From an uncultured Bacilli bacterium (GTDB taxonomy: Bacteria > Bacillota_I > Bacilli_A > RF39 > UBA660), in contig CAKPKL010000001.1 of assembly GCA_934167485.1 (NCBI GenBank), positions 1-64,000 of the forward strand: a stretch of 64,000 nt of DNA, read 5' to 3'. Shown here piece after piece: positions 60,135 to 64,000 of this stretch; the stretch's first letter is position 1, and every line of letters begins with the position of its first letter. Made by a program: the position numbers and the translations under genes. The notes under the pieces are model-generated. The model had not been told where the DNA came from. It did no database searches and was given only the letters and a program-made list of their open reading frames with translations.

Positions 60135-60216
60135 CTTGTTTTTATAAAAAAAATAAAATGTAAACTATATATTTATTTGTAAATTTATGGTATTATAAAT
60201 ACATCGAGGTGAAAAA

Positions 60217-61698
60217 ATGAGAGAATTAACAGAACAAGAAATAGTAAGAAGAGAAAAGGCTCAGAATATAAGAGAATTAGGAATAGATCCTTTTGGTCAA
60301 AGATTTGAAAGAACTGATTTTGCAGCAGATTTAAAAGAAAAATATTCTGATGTAGAACATGATGAATTTGATAATATGGATGATACAGCAACTGTTGCTG
60401 GACGTATTATGTTTATAAGAAAAATGGGTAAAGCTTCATTCTTTTCAATTCAAGACAAAACTGGTAGAATTCAAGTTTATATATCAATAAATGATGTAGG
60501 AGAGGATACTTATAAATTGTTTAAGTCAGCAGATTTAGGAGATATTGTAGGTGTTTCAGGTAAAATTATGAAAACACAAACTGGTGAATTAACAATTAAA
60601 TGTTTAAAATATACTCATTTAGTTAAGGCGCTAAGACCTCTTCCTGAAAAATTTCATGGACTTACAGATATAGAAGAAAGATATAGAAGACGTTATGTTG
60701 ATTTAATAATGAATGAGGAATCTAAGAGAGTAGCATTCCTTCGTCCTAAGATTATTAGATGTATTCAAAATTTTATGGATAATAGAGGATTTACTGAAGT
60801 TGAAACTCCTGTACTTACAACACTTTTAACAGGAGCAAGCGCTCGTCCTTTTGTTACTCATCATAATACTCAAGACTTAGATATGTATCTTCGTATAGCT
60901 CTAGAATTACCACTTAAAAGATTATTAGTAGGTGGTATGGAAGCTGTTTATGAAATTGGTAGAACATTTAGAAATGAAGGAATGGATCCAAAACATAATC
61001 CAGAATTCACTTTAATGGAAGCATATCTTGCTTATTCTAATCTAGAGGGTATGATGGATATGACAGAAGCTATGTATCAAGAAATAGCTAATAAAGTATT
61101 TAATCGTATGATATTTAATTGGTGTGGATATGAAATAAATCTAGAAGGTCCTTGGAAGAGAATTAGTATGACTGATGCGATTAAGGAAAAAACTGGAATA
61201 GATTTTAAGGCTCAAATGACTTTAGAAGAAGCTAAAGAGTTAGCTTTTAGTCATGGTATAGAGGTAGAAGAACATTTTACAGTTGGACATATCATTAATG
61301 CTTTCTTTGAAAAATACGTAGAAGAAACATTAATACAACCAACATTCCTTTATGGTCATCCAGTAGAAATTTCACCACTTACTAAAAGAAATCCAGAAGA
61401 TCCAAGATTTGTTGATAGATTTGAATTATTTATAGGTGGTAAAGAGTTTGCTAATGCATATACTGAACTTAATGATCCTATAGATCAATTAGAAAGATTT
61501 GAAGAACAATTACAAGAAAGAGATTTAGGAAATGAAGAGGCTAATGATATAGATATGGATTTCATTGAAGCTCTTGAATATGGTATGCCTCCAGCAGGTG
61601 GTATAGGATATGGAATAGATAGACTTTGTATGTTATTTACAGAATGTGATTCTATTAGGGATGTTATATTATTCCCAACTATGAAAGAAAGAAAATAA
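60217..61698 (+). CDS. lysS: Lysyl-tRNA synthetase, class II
   Basis: 493 aa. N-terminal OB-fold anticodon-binding domain (TVAGRIMFIRKMGKASFFSIQDKTGRIQVYI, about 60-90), motif 1 near FMDNRGFTEVETPVL, motif 2 YEIGRTFRNEGMDPKHNPEFTLMEAYLAY, and motif 3 GIGYGIDRLCMLFT. Complete and of usual length. A GAGGTG site precedes the ATG. No T-box is visible upstream. The stop overlaps the next ATG (TAATG), coupling it to a histidine-phosphatase gene. Confidence 0.97.
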   Translation: MRELTEQEIVRREKAQNIRELGIDPFGQRFERTDFAADLKEKYSDVEHDEFDNMDDTATVAGRIMFIRKMGKASFFSIQDKTGRIQVYISINDVGEDTYKLFKSADLGDIVGVSGKIMKTQTGELTIKCLKYTHLVKALRPLPEKFHGLTDIEERYRRRYVDLIMNEESKRVAFLRPKIIRCIQNFMDNRGFTEVETPVLTTLLTGASARPFVTHHNTQDLDMYLRIALELPLKRLLVGGMEAVYEIGRTFRNEGMDPKHNPEFTLMEAYLAYSNLEGMMDMTEAMYQEIANKVFNRMIFNWCGYEINLEGPWKRISMTDAIKEKTGIDFKAQMTLEEAKELAFSHGIEVEEHFTVGHIINAFFEKYVEETLIQPTFLYGHPVEISPLTKRNPEDPRFVDRFELFIGGKEFANAYTELNDPIDQLERFEEQLQERDLGNEEANDIDMDFIEALEYGMPPAGGIGYGIDRLCMLFTECDSIRDVILFPTMKERK

Positions 61699-62234
61699 TG
61701 AAGTTATATGTTGTAAGACATGGTCAGACTATTTGGAATGTAGAAAAAAGAGTTCAAGGTATAACTGATATTCCTTTAACTGATAAAGGGAGAAGTGAAG
61801 CAGAAAGTCTTCAAGGTTTAATTAAAACGTTAAATATTGATGTAGTTATTTCAAGTCCTCTTGAAAGAGCTAGAGAAACTGCTAAAATACTTGTGGATTC
61901 TAAACTTCCTATAAATACTGATGATAGAATAAAAGAAAGAGATTGGGGTCTTAATGAAGGTGCCTTTATAGATGAGGTTGATAGAATAGATTGTTGGGAT
62001 GTTATTCTTAATACTAAGGTTCAAAATATTGAATGTATTCAAGATTTCATGTATAGAGTTTCATCTTTTATAGAAGATATAAAAGTAAGATTTAAAGATA
62101 AAAATGTACTTGTTGTTACTCATAGTGCAGTTAGTAGGGTAATTCATTATATGTTAGGAAATATTCCAGAAGATGGAGATTTATCTAAGATAGATATACC
62201 TAATTTAAGAATTATAGAATATGATATAAAATAA
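61698..62234 (+). CDS. Histidine phosphatase family protein (phosphoglycerate mutase-like)
   Basis: 178 aa. The catalytic RHG motif (VVRHGQTIWNVEKRVQGITDIPLT, H8), the acidic residue in IKERDWGLNEGAF and the second His in VVTHSAVSRVIHYML are present. This branch includes broad-specificity phosphatases (PhoE-like) and alpha-ribazole phosphatase. A true cofactor-dependent mutase would be about 70 residues longer, so a phosphatase is more likely. Coupled to lysS and close to ackA. Confidence 0.85.
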   Translation: MKLYVVRHGQTIWNVEKRVQGITDIPLTDKGRSEAESLQGLIKTLNIDVVISSPLERARETAKILVDSKLPINTDDRIKERDWGLNEGAFIDEVDRIDCWDVILNTKVQNIECIQDFMYRVSSFIEDIKVRFKDKNVLVVTHSAVSRVIHYMLGNIPEDGDLSKIDIPNLRIIEYDIK

Positions 62235-62251
62235 ATGAAAGAAGGAGAAAT

Positions 62252-63448
62252 ATGAAAATATTATGTGTTAATGCAGGTAGTTCATCATTAAAGTTTCAAC
62301 TTTATGAAATGCCTGAGGAAAAAGTTTTAATTAGTGGATATATAGAAAAAATAGGGCAAAAAGATTGTTTTTGGAATGTTAAGATTAATGGAGAAAAAAT
62401 AAGATCTGAAAAGTATTTAAAAAATCATACTGAAGCTGTAGAAGTTTTAATTGATGAATTAATAAAAAATAAAGTTGTAGAATCTTTAGATGAGATAAAA
62501 GGTGTAGGACATCGTGTTCTTCATGGTGGAGAGAAGTATAGTGATTCAGTTTTAATTACAGATGAGGTTGTTAAAGATATTGAAGATTTAACTAAATTAG
62601 GACCACTTCATCATCCAGGTAATTTAGCAGGTATTAATGCTATGAGAACTGCATTACCAAATGTACCTCAAGTTGCTGTTTTTGATACAGCATTCCATCA
62701 AACAATGCCAAAATCAAATTATATTTATCCAGTACCATATGAATGGTATACAAAATATGGAGTTCGTAAATATGGATTTCATGGAACAAGTCATAAGTAT
62801 ATAACTGGTGAAATGAAAAAAAGATTAAATAAAGAAGATGTAAATTTAATTATATGCCATGTAGGTAGTGGTGCTAGTATATCTTGTATTAAAGATGGTA
62901 AATGCTATGATACTACTATGGGATTAACTCCATTAGATGGTCTTATGATGGGTACTCGTTCAGGTGCTATTGATCCATCTATATTAAAATTTGTAATGCA
63001 AGAATCAGGAAAATCTATTGATGAAGTAACAGATGATTTAAATAAGAAGAGTGGTTTTTTAGGAATAAGTGGTGTAGCAGATTGTCGTGATGTTGAAAAA
63101 CTAGCTAGTGAAGATAATGATAATGCTATACTTGCTCTTGATATGTATGCTGATAGAATTGCAAAATACATAGCTGATTATTATATTGAACTTGAAGGTA
63201 AAGTTGATTCAATTGTATTTACTGCAGGAGTACTTGAAAACGGTTCAGCAATGAGAAAAATGGTAATTGATAGATTAGCCCCTTTAGGAATTACTTTAAA
63301 TGAAGAAATGAATGATAAAATAGCTGGATTTAAAGAAATTCATGAAGGTATAGTAAGTGATCCATATTCTAAAATAAATGTAATGGTTTTACCAACTAAT
63401 GAAGAAATTATGATAGTAAAAGATACATTTAATATAGCAATCAATTAA
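62252..63448 (+). CDS. ackA: Acetate kinase
   Basis: 398 aa. It makes ATP from acetyl phosphate, giving acetate as fermentation end product. Motifs are VNAGSSSLKFQLY at the N-terminus, GHRVLHGGEKY, FDTAFHQTMP, KYGFHGTSHKYI, HVGSGASI, GLTPLDGLMMGTRSGAIDP and FTAGVLENG. Complete. AAGGAG ribosome binding site. It ends in a long hairpin whose descending arm also carries the Shine-Dalgarno of murE. Confidence 0.97.
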   Translation: MKILCVNAGSSSLKFQLYEMPEEKVLISGYIEKIGQKDCFWNVKINGEKIRSEKYLKNHTEAVEVLIDELIKNKVVESLDEIKGVGHRVLHGGEKYSDSVLITDEVVKDIEDLTKLGPLHHPGNLAGINAMRTALPNVPQVAVFDTAFHQTMPKSNYIYPVPYEWYTKYGVRKYGFHGTSHKYITGEMKKRLNKEDVNLIICHVGSGASISCIKDGKCYDTTMGLTPLDGLMMGTRSGAIDPSILKFVMQESGKSIDEVTDDLNKKSGFLGISGVADCRDVEKLASEDNDNAILALDMYADRIAKYIADYYIELEGKVDSIVFTAGVLENGSAMRKMVIDRLAPLGITLNEEMNDKIAGFKEIHEGIVSDPYSKINVMVLPTNEEIMIVKDTFNIAIN

Positions 63449-63452
63449 TAAC

Positions 63453-63502
63453 AAAAACACCAAAACATATATTTGCCATAAAATATATTGAGGTGTTTTT
63501 TT
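63453..63502 (+). terminator. Terminator of ackA overlapping the murE ribosome binding site
   Basis: AAAAACACC (63453-63461) pairs with GGTGTTTTT (63492-63500), and the long loop can itself pair. The bases GAGGTG within the 3' arm are the Shine-Dalgarno sequence for the GTG start at 63503. Confidence 0.65.
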
Positions 63503-64000
63503 GTGAATATAAAGATTAATTCAAAAGAAATAAATGAGGGAGACACTTTTATAGCTATAAAAGAATTAAATGGAGATGGACATAAGTATGTAATGGATGC
63601 TATAAAAAGAGGTGCTAGTACTGTAATTGTAGAAGATGGAGATTACAGTGTCAACACAATAAAAGTAAAAAATACTAAGAAATATTTAGAAGAATATTTA
63701 GAAAATAATTATTATGACAAAATAAAACAATTAAAACTAATAGGTATAACTGGTACGAATGGTAAAACAACAACAAGTTATTTAATATATCAAGCTTTAA
63801 ATAAATTAAATATTAAATGTGCTTATATAGGTACTATTGGTTTTTATACTGATGAAATAAAACAATTAAAAAATACTACACCTAATTTATATGAATTATA
63901 TAATATGTTGCTTGAATGTGTAAATAAGGGTTATACATATGTAGTGATGGAAGTAAGTAGTCAAGGAATTTCTATGGGTAGAGTAAATACTCTTATATTT
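63503..64000 (+). CDS. murE: UDP-N-acetylmuramyl-tripeptide synthetase, 5' part
   Basis: Partial; the frame is open from a GTG start at 63503 to the window end (166 codons). The N-terminal domain (VNIKINSKEINEGDTFIAIKELNGDGHKYVMDAIKRGA) and the Mur-ligase P-loop LIGITGTNGKTTTSYL, then YIGTIGF and VVMEVSSQGI, identify a Mur ligase of MurE type, which adds the third amino acid to the peptidoglycan stem. Which diamino acid is added cannot be told because the specificity motif lies beyond the window. GAGGTG stands seven bases before the GTG. Confidence 0.9.
   Translation, partial: MNIKINSKEINEGDTFIAIKELNGDGHKYVMDAIKRGASTVIVEDGDYSVNTIKVKNTKKYLEEYLENNYYDKIKQLKLIGITGTNGKTTTSYLIYQALNKLNIKCAYIGTIGFYTDEIKQLKNTTPNLYELYNMLLECVNKGYTYVVMEVSSQGISMGRVNTLIF

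Overview
The window comes from a very AT-rich bacterium (roughly a quarter G+C by eye, with T- or A-ending codons nearly everywhere) that uses the standard bacterial code with TGA as stop. Evidence for a low-GC Bacillota, most likely an uncultured gut Bacilli-type lineage, is: three T-box leaders, the DnaB/DnaI helicase-loader pair, a Spo0A response regulator with 0A boxes, a SigF-like sigma factor, YitT, single-chain GlyRS, and promoters of TTGACA-17-TATAAT type. The placement is inference; no 16S gene is present.

Layout. 1-5 kb: end of an Rpn-type nuclease copy, a cell-wall amidase, two pilin-like cassettes. 5-8 kb: small membrane protein, metallophosphoesterase, a large pilin-related protein. 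8-14 kb: T-box, HD hydrolase, valS, rnhB, a DHH phosphoesterase, an MBL hydrolase. 14-15 kb: Rpn nuclease and a pilin relic. 15-24 kb: T-box-pheST, prfB with the programmed +1 frameshift, yitT, ftsEX, an FAD oxidoreductase. 24-30 kb: pilin, dnaB-dnaI, pilin. 30-36 kb: DUF192 gene, Flp-like pilin, T-box-glyS, then a tandemly duplicated glyS-3'-end/pilin unit. 36-39 kb: ArsR-CadA metal efflux, pilin with a candidate hypervariable C-terminus. 39-45 kb: nrnA-like gene coupled to a pilin-like gene, pgk, flippase, glycosyltransferase, spo0A. 45-51 kb: three more pilin cassettes and small unknown genes. 51-56 kb: spoIIAA-sigF without spoIIAB, tRNA-Ser, VanZ, PAP2, and a holin/endolysin pair. 56-64 kb: glycosyltransferase, pilin, DHH protein, lysS, phosphatase, ackA, murE (runs off the end).

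The outstanding feature is a dispersed family of at least 12 genes with a type IV prepilin-like N-terminus (G|FTLIE followed by a hydrophobic helix), plus one related N-terminus and one Flp-like pilin, threaded singly between housekeeping genes. Eleven are headed by the same compact element: an inverted repeat with a T-run (terminator of the upstream gene) whose loop or arm is also the -35 box of a promoter lying exactly 17 bp from a TATAAT. The shared N-terminus is joined to very different exported modules: GLUG beta-helix repeats, phage-tail-like modules, BspA-type leucine-rich repeats, DUF285 repeats, a cohesin-like plus dockerin module, and C-type-lectin-like domains ending in (G)(V/I)RPVI.

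Three mechanisms of variation are visible in this family. (1) Ten-G tracts lie in the prepilin leader of three genes, all currently out of frame, and the leader would be removed from the mature protein. (2) There is segmental recombination: a near-identical patch shared by two GLUG pilins, a recent 1.8 kb tandem duplication carrying part of glyS, and a relic of a pilin 3' end next to a recombination-nuclease gene. (3) The last 150 bp of one gene is strikingly G+C-rich and full of NNC codons, at exactly the place where diversity-generating retroelements mutagenise C-type-lectin targets. No reverse transcriptase, template repeat, or pilus assembly machinery is in the window, so the system as a whole is inferred. 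A second notable point is a SpoIIAA-like protein in which the position of the regulatory serine is a lysine, in an operon that lacks the cognate kinase/anti-sigma gene spoIIAB.
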